Source: Harmothoe impar (taxonomy: Eukaryota > Annelida > Polychaeta > Phyllodocida > Polynoidae). From it: a stretch of 64,000 nucleotides of DNA. Positions 1 to 13,410 of this stretch are shown here, one piece after another; the stretch's first letter is position 1; each line of letters begins with the position of its first letter. The notes below the pieces were generated by a model. It had not been told where the DNA came from. It was given only the letters and a program-made list of their open reading frames with translations, and did not search any database. The position numbers were made by a program, and so were the translations under genes. Location: NCBI GenBank assembly GCA_947462335.1, contig OX381706.1, positions 13,988,784 through 14,052,783 of the forward strand, read 5' to 3'.

Positions 1-736
1 CCACAATGGGTTTGGTTGTATGGTGTTTGGGGAGGATGTACAAGTGGTATACATAGGCCTACTGGTGTATGATTGGCGTTTCAATGCTATTTCAAAACTA
101 AACATAGACTTTTGAACCCCAAATGCCTTGACTATACGTGATCAAATACTAGAAATTAATGAAGACGATGTACTGCTTATTCTTTAAATTGTATGGTATT
201 CAGATCTCGCAGTGGTTCACTTCTCCATGGTACTCACCTCTCCAGTATTCTGCAGGTTTCACAGCACACTCTGGGGCCTTATTCATAAAGTTTGAGGATA
301 ATATGGGTTTATATAGCGATTCTGTAGATCTATAGTAGTAAAATGACATTGTCCTTTGAGGCCTCTCAATGATTATTTTGTCCTTGGGGAGTGTTTATTG
401 GGTATCACTTTTTTGGTGAATTTTCTCACCCTCAACCGCCCCAATATCTAACTCTCTACCATGGCGACAGAGTCACCGAGGCAGTTATGTGTCGAGCCCA
501 AAGTGGGAGGGGAGTGATTTTCCACACAAAAAAAAACACTTTTGGTGAGTGTTCATGAGACATAGTTATGCAGGGTCAACTGATGGCACCATGTCAACCA
601 AAGGCTCATTAATGGACACTCCCTTCCCATTCCATTTACAATATTTTCTTGTGTACTGATGGTCTACCTCCATTAGGGTAATGTGCAGAATCATCCTCAA
701 AATACAGAATATCAAATACATAAATGTGAGACGTAC

Positions 737-906
737 CTCTTGTGTTTGAGCATGGCTATGGCTACATCGTTATGCAGGTTGTCTATGGCCAGGTCCAGAG
801 GCGATTGGTCGTAGGCGTTTTTTAACGTGACGTCAGCGCGTTTCTCCAACAGCATCTGTACGGCCTCCACATAACCGCCCGCGCAGGCGTAGTGCAGTGC
901 TGAACT
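737..906 (-). CDS. TRPA-like gene, exon 15 (last in window)
   Basis: Acceptor TGTACAG and donor GAG|GTACGT, phase 0 to 2 (170 bp). It carries SSALHYACAGGYVEAVQMLL and the divergent last repeat KNAYDQSPLDLAIDNLHNDV. That repeat is placed like the final ankyrin before the linker of TRPA1. The next exon should start with one base and lies left of base 1, since none is seen in 1-736. Confidence 0.84.
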
Positions 907-3900
907 CTGTACAGGGCCATCAAACAATTTTTAAGTTTTATTCATCTTAAAAAGTTAGTATGTTCAATTTACTAAATTCTTATGCCTACTTAAAGATGTT
1001 CAAAAGACTGTGAAAGTATATAATTTATGGCGTAGTGCAACGCTGCACTCTGTACAGGGCCATCAAACAATTTTTAAGGCCATTTTCAAGGTGAGGGTTT
1101 GTTTCAGGTCACCCGACCGACCCTATCTAAACAGGGCCGACCCTACGTTTTTTTATCTAATTTTTAAGAAATTTATGTATTTTACAGTTTTTTGGGGTCA
1201 ATTTTAGGTTTACAAAAGTCTTGAAAAAACCTTCCAATTTTTTTGGGGGTCAATTTTAGGGTATGTAAAAAAAAAAAAAACCTAGAGTTTCTTCCCATGT
1301 AACCTGAAACAAACCTTTCTTTTATTTGGCCTAAGTTTTATACATCTTAAAAAGTTGGTATGCCTACTTCAAAAGACTGCAAAAGTATATTATTTATGGC
1401 GTAGCAGTGCTGAACTCTGTAGGTGGTCATCTAGCTATGTTAAGTGGGGATATCCGATGATTTGGACTCAAAATCCAGTCTTCTTAAAATTTATCTAGGT
1501 TGACCAAGGCCATACTTCCTTTCCTACATATTCCATTTATGCTCATAGCCTATCATTTTCCTCAAATACTATCTTTTTGGCTAAATGTGATCTCGTTGGC
1601 CTCATATGATCAATGGGTGGAGTAAAAGAATATATACTTTTTTTATCCCCTTTGAAAATACTCTTAAAACCTCATGGCTTAGCTCCATAGGACTCTCTTT
1701 CTGAGCTGTTACTGGCCTTGGATAACATTTCCTTAATGCTATAATCTTACATTCTTTTGGAATATCTTGAATTTTGAATTTGTGAAAAATCGGATATATT
1801 ATATACCTTGAACATGTGTTAAATGCAGAAATATGAAGTATGATATTCATCAAAAATGGGTTGATATATCACAATATCATTGATAATGTGGCCTAAGTAA
1901 AACAGCTTTTTCCAAAAATATTTCTGGTAAAAGTGCCTCATAGAAATAAATTGAAAAAAATCAATACAGCTACTGTGTGCAAGAGGTGACCGTTCACTCT
2001 TGCAATCAGAATTTTCTAACCCCTCTTTAGGACAAAACAAAGATTCCAAAAGAGTCACTTTGGGTAGACATTTACCTTAAACTTGTCTGTTTCGTTGACC
2101 GCGACATGGTTGTCAAGCAGAATACGCATCACCAAGATGTGGCCCGATGCTGCAGACACCATCAACGACGTGCGATGTTCATCATCACTTCAGGTAAAAT
2201 AAATCAAAACCCATCTGGATTATTTGTAGTAGGAAATTACATCTCGAATTTATGGTAATCTTATCAGTCTTGTGGGAGGGGAGTAGTTTTCTGGGTAGTG
2301 TTCATGAGACATAGTTTACAGGGTCAATTGATGGCACCATGCAGGACAGTGGCAATGTCCTCCTAAAATGCCACCAGTCCAGCAGATTGACAAGTGTAGC
2401 AGGACCGAATGTCCAGTCAAATATTTAGCTTTTCTGAACTAAAATAATTTGGGGGGTTTCTAAACCTGGAATATGTTTGTCAATGTACTGTGTAAAACTA
2501 TTCATTTATTCTTATTTGGCCATAAATTATTACAAATACAATGTCCATAATCAGATACCGGTCCTTCAAAAATGTAGCCGGTCCTACAATATTGACAGTC
2601 TGCAGGGCCAAAGGTCCTATGGGATGAAAATCTTTTCGCAAAGACTGTGTTATTAGTTTATATTTCGATAAGGTATCCCACGAGGCCGCCGCTGGCCGTG
2701 TCCTCGCATAAAAACTCTTCAAAAGACATACTTTTAGAAATGCTCTAAAATCAATACTATTTGGAGCACTGCATATCTGAAATATGCTACTGACAGCTCT
2801 GACATATGCACAAGGCTAAGTACCCCTCCTAATACTGTAAAGTTAGCTAAAAATCATAAAACAGAACCTTTTGTCACTCAGTAGTCCTGCAGCCCTGCAG
2901 TACACACTGTCTATATACCGATTTCACTTCCACACCATTAGAGATACAGTCCTAAGATATGCACCACAATCTGCAGGACATTCAGGGCTACATTTTGAGG
3001 TATTGGATGTGGGGTAGGCCAATCAGAAGTATTTTTAAACTAAAATTTGAGGTTTTTGGAGCAATTTTCGGCAACTTTTGAGTAGGTTGTACACACATAT
3101 TTGGGGTCATTTGAAAGGTATTTTTTTGCTCTATCAGATGCATTAACCAGCTAATGGCGTAAAAGCAAGAGCATCATGTAGCACCCTAATTGCATTAAAC
3201 AAGGTTTATATATCACTCTTGTTCCATAGTCATTAGAGAAACAGCCTTATGGACTTAACCACACTAAGAGGCATATTCTGGGCGTCATTTTGAGGTATAA
3301 CATGTGGGGACAGACCTATCATAACCATTTTAAAATGTCAAAAACACAATTTTTTGGACAATTTTTGACAATTTTTGGGAATTTCCGTAAATTTGACCTA
3401 CACATATTTGAGGTCATTTTATTTTCTCTAGCAGATGCATTAACTAATTAGTTGATACAGTTAACGACATGAAAGCCTGACCATCATAAAACACCTAACC
3501 CCTAGCCCAAAGTCCAGGTCTGAAGCACATTACCCAAAATATTGGCTATATATAAATTACATAACATGATATATCAGTGTATATGATAAATATGCATCCC
3601 TCATCACACTCAGTCTTGAGATTCTAAACACACATACCAATTTTAAGCCCATTTTTAGCCAGCATAGAGAGGCATAATATTCGTATTTGTGAATCATTAT
3701 GTAATGGTCCTAGTGATATCAGTGATATTTCAGCCATTTCAGGAAATTTCATGATTTTCATCACATCACTCAGAATTATGTAATACCTTTAACAGGTAAT
3801 GATTGCCTGGAACTAATGTGTACCATATTGACCTATGCCTATGAGAGAATTCAACTTAATATATCAAACAACAGTTGTGCAGTGTTGATTTGGATTCAGG

Positions 3901-6900
3901 TCATTTTTAGTGTTCTGGGACAAAGGGAAACTAATGTTTTCCTCAATTTCAAATGATAATTGTGAAGTTAACCTTGATTTCCCAAGACAGAAAAAAATAA
4001 GCATGGTCTCTATTACCTATAGAAGGAATTCCCTGAGAACCAAAGGTGTATCTGACATATTGGTAAAATCAGACACTACCAAACTTGAGATATTTTGCAC
4101 ATCTCTGTGTAAAAACTATGACTAACATGTAATATATCACAATTTTGAGGGCCTTTAAAAATTAAACTTGATGTATGAACTCATTGACTCTTCATTGAGA
4201 TAAGGAGATATATGCTGTGATCAGTATCCAATCAGTTTTCACAATCTATTCCTTTTCCCAGATGTTACAGAATGCTTATCATATGCATGCACAATGAGCT
4301 TGAGGAGAGGGCCAAAATTTGGTCCAGACCTTACCATGACACTTTCAAAGGGCTCCCAAATCTAAACCGCTTGACCGATCTGTATCATATAAAAACAGTT
4401 TTTCCTCTTTTAACAAGGTCTATCAATCTAACTAGTTTCCACATATGCAACAATAATATCTTCAAACCTCCTGGGATACCTGTTTCGAGCAATGAGAGGG
4501 GTTGAAAGTCAAATTCTTTGACTTCCATAAATCTATAGTTCCCAAGTACAAAATTTAAGTTAAAGGGGTATAAAGGAGAAACCATAATCCTGTATTTAAT
4601 ATTATGTAAAAGGTGACCAGGCTCTCTTTCAAGAGTCTAGGCATAAGTGCCCGACTATTCCCCAACCCTCCTTGCAAAGGGGATCAGGCAATAATCCAGA
4701 CCTTTTGAAAGAAATTCAGACAATGCAGACTAATTTTGGCAACATTTGGCATACCTGACTACCATGCTGTATTCCTTTTGTGGTGTGTTTAAATCTGCAC
4801 TTACAGATTGGATGTTTCTGCCCTCAACGACAACACCATGTCTGCGTACACTTACCAATTTGATATATCAGCCTCTAAGGCCACTCAAGAAAAAGCTTCT
4901 CATCACTAAGCACTGACTAATATGATAAGGGCATTTTCAATTTTATGATTTATTCTTTTTTTTTACCGACGGACGAAAAGTAGGCTTTATGAACAAATTT
5001 CACATCTTGGGTAGTTAAGACAAATTTCTCATCAATTCTAAACAATTTTTTTATATTGTGCACTTACCGATTGGATATATCGGCCCCTAACGACAACAAG
5101 ACCTGTACCACCATGTGGTGTCCATGTGCGCTCGCTAACAGCAGTGGTGTCCTGCCATCTACGTCGTCATCGCTCGTCTCGTGAGAACTCGCGTGGATCA
5201 ACGCCTCAACGCAGTGCACGTTATCACACCTGACAAAAGAAGAGTGAGGTTATAACATAGAAACCCTTGATAAGGGCTGCAAAGTGGTTTAATTCATCGC
5301 ACAAGTGGAGAATAGCTCTCCTGGGTGTGCGGACACACGTCCTGTGAGTAATCTTAATCTTAAATCAATAATCTTAAAAACATCCGGCGTTTTTCCCGTT
5401 TAAGACTATACATTAGACTCTAAGATTACACGTTAAGACTTTAAGATTATACATGTCTTGTGGGCGTTTTCAGTGAATTGTTGTCATGGTTTCCATAGAA
5501 TGTTAGGAAATGCTGATTATACTAATTCGCCCGTTGGCCGCTGGTTATAGTACAACATTTTGTACAATGTGTTGAAGTCAGATGTAATTCAAATATTTGT
5601 AGAATCTTACAGGGCAGCTATGTGAAGCGGAGTTCGTTCGTCAGCATCTTTAGCATCGCAATGCGCGCCATGGTCCAGTAATGTCTTCAATACCTGGAAG
5701 GGACAATGTAAGAGAGCATATAAGGATCCTATACATTGTATGAATAATCTAAATGAGTATCCCTTTTTCTAGCTTTGAATTTTTTTAGCCAACTTTCATT
5801 TTCATGTTACTAAAATGTGGTATCGCGCCAACATGAACTCTCGAAAGAATAAATATGGTAACTTCAACGGCTAGAAATACTAGTTTTAGTTTGATTACAT
5901 GCCATTTAAACAGCTGATTTCCCAGTCCAATCCCAGTTTTGATTTTTTGATGGCTTATTCAGACAATCTCCAATAAATATATTTAAAATCCTTTTGAGCT
6001 CAGATTCACATATTAATACTGATCCAGTATAGGCAGATGGATACTGAATTGATTGATTGATTCAAATCCCATCAAGTTCTTATGCTGCATTTATTGTTGA
6101 TAGCCAATACAAACTAACTAAACCACTAAACACTGACATTGAATAACCATTCAATCACCATAAGTGTTCCCAGCGGGATGTGTAACTTACCAAGACGTTA
6201 CCGGAGTGTGCGGCGTAGTGGAGCACGGTTTGGTCGTTTTTGTCTGTGGCCTCAATCAGGTTCTCTCCACCACTGTGCTGTAATGTAGAAGTAGTATGTC
6301 GTAATCGCTAGTAACCAATGTATGAATGAACGCTTGCTTTGTGATATTATAAGCTATGTCATACCTGGACAAATTGTATTGTTGAATGAATGCTTGTACG
6401 TCTAGAGGTCCTAGCGGGAGTAGGGCAATGCGCCCGTGCTAGGTTTAGGTACATTTACATTTTATTTCGGTGTAACTGTATTTATTCAACCTAATAAAGC
6501 TCTTCTTTTTTTTTAAATCAATGCATTTAACCATTTCAGGGCCACATATGATGCCACAAGATTGATATAGAACTAACAATATGGTGTAGTGCCTTTACCA
6601 GAGCTAGTAATATACTGTAGTGCACAAATATAATTTTAATAGTGTCTCATAGTGTATTTAGTAGTGCTAACAATCTTCTGCAATGCCTACACTGTAAATA
6701 GTGAAACCAGAAATACGTCCTTTTATACTGTAAACCAACAGTAGATTCTACTGCCCACGACCATATACATTAATTTACCAGTAGATGCTACTGCTCAGCC
6801 ACATTAACTTCTAACAATGCATACTGTACCTTTAGTAGTGCTAATAGTGTGTTGTAGTGCCCGAACTGCACTGCCCAGTGCAGGGCGGTCATGAGGCCGG

Positions 6901-9900
6901 TGTCCACCTCAGCCACCTGCGCCCCATTATCGATGAGGTAGAGCACCGTGTCGGTCTGCCCCTTCCAGCACGCACAGTGCAGGGGAGACTTGTTCTTCTT
7001 GTCCTTAGCATTCAGGTCTGCTCCCTAGTAGGGTAAATGAGTATGACTGCATGAAACATACAATTTAAGAAAAGGTTAAAGTTTATAGATAGCCTTCTTT
7101 CAGCAACTTTAAACAACTTTTATCTTTTTATTTTAGATCTAAACGTTGCTTCAGGCTGCCCCTTCCAGCACGCACAGTGCAGGGGAGACTTGTTCTTCTT
7201 GTCCTTAGCATTCAGGTCTGCTCCCTAGTAGGGTAAAGGAGTATCACTGCATGAAACATCCGATTTAAGAAAAGGTTAAAGTTTATAGATAGCCTTCTTT
7301 CAGCAAATTTAAACAACTTTAATCTTTTTATTTTAGATTTAAACGTTGCTTCAGACTGCCCCTTCCAGCAGGCACAGTGCAGGGGAGACTTGTTTTTCTT
7401 GTCCTTAGCATTCAGGTCTGCCCCCTGGTAGGGTAAAGGAGTATCACTGCATGAAACATCCAAATTCAAGCAAAAGTTAAAGTTAATTAAGTTTTGAGAA
7501 TTTGTATTTGCTTTCTATATTCGGTCTATATCAGAGAGGACTAAATTTAATCTGGAACTACTGTAAAACCTCGCGTAGAAGCCGCTGCTAGTACCCGAGT
7601 CAGATCGCTGGTGCAGCTCATAGAATTAGCACAGAGTCTTCAAGCAACCTTAAGCAACGTTAATCCTCTGTTTCAGATTGAAGTTCAAGCTTCAAGCTGC
7701 TTTAATATGGCTTAAACACGGTCTTCTCATTGGCATAAAAGAGGAATATCACTTTTATTATTCAGTAACACGACGTTCCTACGTTCATAGTATCCATATG
7801 AATGTGTGTGTACATTTTTAAATCAGTCTGATGTCAAAATATCCATAAAATATAGAAAAACCAGGTCAGAGGACCCCTCTATGTAATAGAGACAATTAAG
7901 ATATTAGCCAATATCTATATCAGAGATACAAATATACTTACATGGCTCACTAGTAACTTTATGATGTCCACTTTGTTATATAACGCTGCCCTGAAATTGA
8001 AAAGAAAAGTTGCGTTCATAATAAACATAGTTAACAAAGGGATGAGTAGATGCTCAGGCGGTAGACCATTCGCCTGAGATGTACAAGGCTGTGTGATCGA
8101 GGCTCAGTAGCGCCCTGCTGCTTGACATTATGACCTTCCCCCTTGCTGTGGTAGACATATATACAACAAAGGCCTGTCCATCTCTCACTATGCCTATGTA
8201 GTGTGGGATGTAAAAAGAACCATTGCCTCAGTAATATTGTAGGGGTGTGCTTTCTGCCTTCAGTCACCTCATAAATTCGATCACCATCAATAGCTGTTTA
8301 ACATTTTTGTCAGAGCCAAGAAGAAAACATATGTGACTCATTGACTTTTCTGTGGGTGTACCCATATCTACGGTGGCCGACAAGTGTCACCCCCCTCCAA
8401 AAAAAAAGGAAAGTACTATGTTTAAAAAAAGTTAACATGTAAAAGATCTGTTATTATTTTTCATCCAATTCCTCTAAAGTGATTTATTTTTTTTTAGAAA
8501 TCGGAAAACGTTGCTGTCAACTGTCAATGTTGAAAAAGTAAAAGTTTTCTAATTTTTTTCACTTTAGAGAAATGTTGAAAAAAGTTGACAGTTGACAGCA
8601 ACGATTTTCGCAGTTGACAGTTCAAAGCAACTATTTTCGATGTCTAAATCTCTTTACTTTCAATTGCACTTTAGAGGAATTGGATGGGGAAAAAAATCTT
8701 TTTACATGATAACATGATGATATTTCTTTTTTACATTTTTTGAGGGGTGACCCTTGTCGGCCACTGTACATATCATGCTACGCCCTACCTGTGTACAGGT
8801 GTCATGTTGTCCCCGTCCGGCCGGTTAACGTCCGCACTCCTCATTATCAGTAACATGGCTATCTCCTCGTTTCCCGCAATGGCCGCCAGGTGTAGAGGGG
8901 TCATCCGGTTGTGCTGAAGGGGATGAAAACATTTTATTAACATCATCATGATGCATGGATGCAGTACTGGTGAGTAAATCGGCAGTGCTGCATTGGTGCA
9001 TTAGTGCATCATACCCACCAGCCATGCTGGTGAGATTCTTTACATTTTGGAGGCGTTTTTGGATTTTGCCCCGTTTTGGACATTTTCCTAAAGCAAAATA
9101 TGGCACTTTTCTTTTCTCAAGAATAGACATATCAAGCTAATTAAATCCACTGAAAACCCTTCTCCTACAGTATTGCTGGATATATTCTATATTCTTTGTT
9201 TCATTTAGGAGACTGTTCATGCATCATGACGACAAAGGAGGATGGTAAATTAAAGCCTTATAGTGCCCTTATATAAATCTGAAAATACAACCAGGGCATT
9301 TTGTACTTAAATTGTTTGGATGAAATGTAATCAAAGGCGACATGCAAATCCCTTTGTCATCAATTGACTAATTCTAAAATACTTAAATCAAAATACCGTC
9401 AAAGTACCATTCCTGATTCCAAATGTCGGTTTTGTAGATTCTGAATACACTACTCACCCTTTGTACATTGATGTCTGCAAAGTGATCCAGAAGTACCTTA
9501 CACGTCTGTGGGAAAGGGAGCAGAGGTTAAGAGTGTCATTCACAGAGAGAAGTCAAGACCTCGCCATAACTCTTTAAGCATAGTCAACTCTAGTTGACTC
9601 TGGTAGCAGCGTCATGATGACTCTGGTGGAGGGGTCACAACTACTCAAGTCATACCCCTTTGCCCTTGTACAACTTGACTCTACCCTCAGTGCCGACTCG
9701 CCCACAGTAGAGTCATTGGTAGTTTGACCCTTCATGAAGAGGGCGTCTCATTCACTATTTATTTCTCTGTTATAATCAACATAGCAAAGCAGTTATCCAA
9801 TGCCCTCTTCAATCAGATAGCCCTTGAACTATATTTTGACATTTTGGTATTGTTTTGGTACTTTCATTTTGTAAAAATTGGTCCTGTTGATTTTAAAATG

Positions 9901-12900
9901 AAACTATGTTAATTTCCCCACATTTCATCTCACTTGTCCCTCTGTTCCTACCTCCAGTTGTCCGTTCTGCACTGCCATGTGTAGGGCTGTGTTCCCCTCA
10001 TTGTCGTGGGCCTGGACAAATGCGCGCTCCCCATTCCCGTATTTGGATGCTGCAAATTTATAAATAGACTTAAGGTAACTGTATTCCGTTCAACACTTTA
10101 TTATTGCTATACAGATATCTTATTACACTGAAGGTGTAATATGGAGAGTATAGCAATAATATATAGACAAATGCCAATGCCCATTGATACTGTCTCTTAT
10201 GTATTTCACGAGTGGGGGCTGGGGCAGTATCTTACAAAGCCGCAGACTGAGTTGGATGTGCCTCAGCCCCCACAAGTGAAATACATCAGAGCCAGTAACA
10301 ATGTAGTTGGCAATTTTTTTTGAAGCCATTTAATGAAGGAAAGCCATTTTTTCTTAGCCCATTGAATAACGTCACATTATAATATTCAATGGGGGGTATT
10401 GAATACAGACCTTCCTATAGTTAAGCATAGTAAAACTTGTATTTCAAAAAAATAAGAGGTGTTTCTTATAAGTATATAGCAATAATATGGTATTTTAAAA
10501 GGTAGGGTTAACATGAATTTTAAGTTACACATTTTGTTTAATATTTCGATAATATTGACCTATGATACAATGGCGTAGGGTGATATACTAGTGGTTGTCT
10601 AGTCTATTATCCTGCATTATGTCTACCACAGAAAACTGTGAGCAGCATCAGCTAGACTAACCTAGAGTGCACTATTTCCAGACTATACAGTCTGACAATG
10701 CTAGACCATCATCCCAGAATCTGACAATGGTCTGGCAGTTGCATCAATTTTTCATTGCCAGACCATCTTGTAGTTTGGGAATGCTAGACTCTCTCAAGGA
10801 GCATTGTTTGTCTCTCTTTAAACTTTAAAAGTGTATATGTTGTAATATTAAATGGTTACTGGCCTGCTTTGAGTAGAACCTCTATACAGTCGAGGTGTCC
10901 TTCAGTCGCTGCCCACATGAGGGCTGTGACGTCATTGATGTCCCGCTCCGCGATCAGCGCCCCACGTGAGATCTGTAGGTTTATAAAGGGGGCTGTTTGA
11001 GTTTGAGTTTAATAAATCTTTTGGGCAAAAATCCTCTACAATTAAAGTCTTTGACAAGAGCCAAGCAATTGATAATCACATGAAACAAGTCATGTATAGG
11101 TTCACTTATAGAGATATAGGTATGTATAGATACAGATATAATACATCTTTTGGGTAAATTTGTTTATAAGTTAACCCCTTCCATTTGTTGGCATAATGCA
11201 ACAATTCAGCACTGGACAGAAAGTACTGCGTTGGTGCATCACGTTCAACACATTTGTAGTGTACAGAAACATGTAGCCCTATGGTTGATATGATGCATAA
11301 ATATAGGACTGGAGATGAAAAGCAAGTTTTTTTAGTTGCCCACACATAGAGAGAGATCTCTAAATGACTGACCAGTAGTTCACAGATGCTGGCCTTGCCC
11401 TGGACACAGGCCATGTGTAGCGGGGTGGTCTGGTCGTGGTCTGCAGCGTTCACGTTACAGCTCGTCACACTCATCAGCATCTAAAACACAAGGGTAAACC
11501 TCAGTACTAGGACTCAACATGTGATTTTTCTTTGATTTTTCTCTTGTTTTCTCCTTTTTTCTCTCTCTTTAGAACTTTCTTCACCCTTTAATTTTATTTA
11601 AAAGCATCAAATGCCTGACTGGATGTTTCAAGCTCTCAGGAGTCTGGTAAATCTTTAAGACAGGATTCTAGAGTTGGGGTGATTTTAGTATATTCTGTCA
11701 TTCTTTGCTAGAATAGGGAATTGGTCGATTTGCATAATTTGACATTCCGCTTAATTTTGGAAAAGAGAGTCCTAATGGAATACAGTCACCAATCACATTC
11801 TTGGATGTCTGAGAAAGCAAATTATTCAAGGATCTAAGTGAAAAAATGTTATATTATAGGGCGATTGCAAGAGATCCAAGGTTGTAAGTGTTTGAGAAAA
11901 AGAGCATCAACTGCACTTACTTTATTTAATATTCACATATTTTATATTGGCCCATCATGGCCATCATGGCCATCATCTATTTCTATTTATCCGTTTTACC
12001 AATCATGATCAAGTTAGACATGTCTATGTAGATCTACCTTGGTGACGGTGTCGTGACCGCGGCGTGTGGCGTAATGTAGTGGTGTGCGACCTTTAGAGTC
12101 CTTCACATTGACCTCCGCGCCCTGCGCTAGCAGACATTGTAGGGCCGACTCGGAGTTGTAGCGACACGCCACGTGCAGAGGGCGCTGCTCATCTGTACCC
12201 CCCTTTATGTTGATGTCTAATGTCAATTGAAGCAAAAACATTTATAAATCAAAGTTAGTATATCCAAATATTATATTGTGCGAATTTGTTTTCAATTTTT
12301 CACACTTTGTGTCAATATCATATTGAAAGGAGAGAGGATAATCAAATACATCTTATGGGTAGTGAGGATTCAGATAGATAGGTCAGGGTTCCTAGGAATA
12401 GTACGCAACTGAATCCAGACTCGCCAAATGTCGCAACATAGGCTTATGTTTAATAATCATATCAATAATCAAATATAAGTAAGACCTGAGTGAATAAAAG
12501 TGAATAAACATTATAGTATAGGGTATGGTCTTTCATAGCAATCATAAGAAAATTCATGGTAACCCCCCATCGGATATAAACTAACTATGATACTAACTTT
12601 AGCACAATATTTAGTGCACAAAACCGTAAACTAAGTATAAAACAGTTTAATGATAACACTTGTATCAAATGGGTACATCTACGGTAAATTGGACTGAAAT
12701 GTGGCAGAAAGTATACTCATCAGGGCTGAACAAAATATACCCATCATCAATACCCTCGCCTAATGACCTCATTCTGCACCTTGGTCTCGTAGTGTGGTCT
12801 CGAAGTATGGATGGAAAGCTTATTCATTCAATAATATCAATATTGATGTTGAGGTAACTATGAACTAGGAACACTATTTTAATGTTGATGGGCTATATCT

Positions 12901-13379
12901 ACACTAGATCAGATGTTGAAGCAGGTTTTGGTTGAAAACATTGCTTCAATATAACAGCTTGTTCAATAAATGTATATCAACCCTTTATTAATTTGAATAA
13001 GCGTGGTGAGCCCACTACAGTGAACCTACCTGTTTTGGGGAAGTTGTCGAGGAATATTTTGATGACATCGGCCCGGTTGTACCTGGCAGCGACATGTAGC
13101 GCGGTGAACCCGTCGTCGTCGGTGTCGTACACACAGCCGGTCCTCATGATGATGTGACTCTCCACCACATCCAGCAACCCATCCCGCGCCGCCTGGAGGA
13201 ACATATATAGTAACAGTTAAGGTTGGTTGTAATTTATATCAGAGTTGGCTGAGAGAACAAAAGAAATGGCCTTACTCTAGATTACATACAGGGCACAGTC
13301 CATTGAGCAGCCTCGCCTGCCTTGGACAATTACCCTGTCCTTGGCTTATAACACTTATACAGCAACTCACTTTTACCAT

Positions 13380-13410
<31 letters not shown>

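Noticed and set aside
11106..11372. Extension of exon 4 into its intron
   Set aside because: The frame stays open, but the donor at 11372 joins exon 5 in phase and the extension has no ankyrin pattern.
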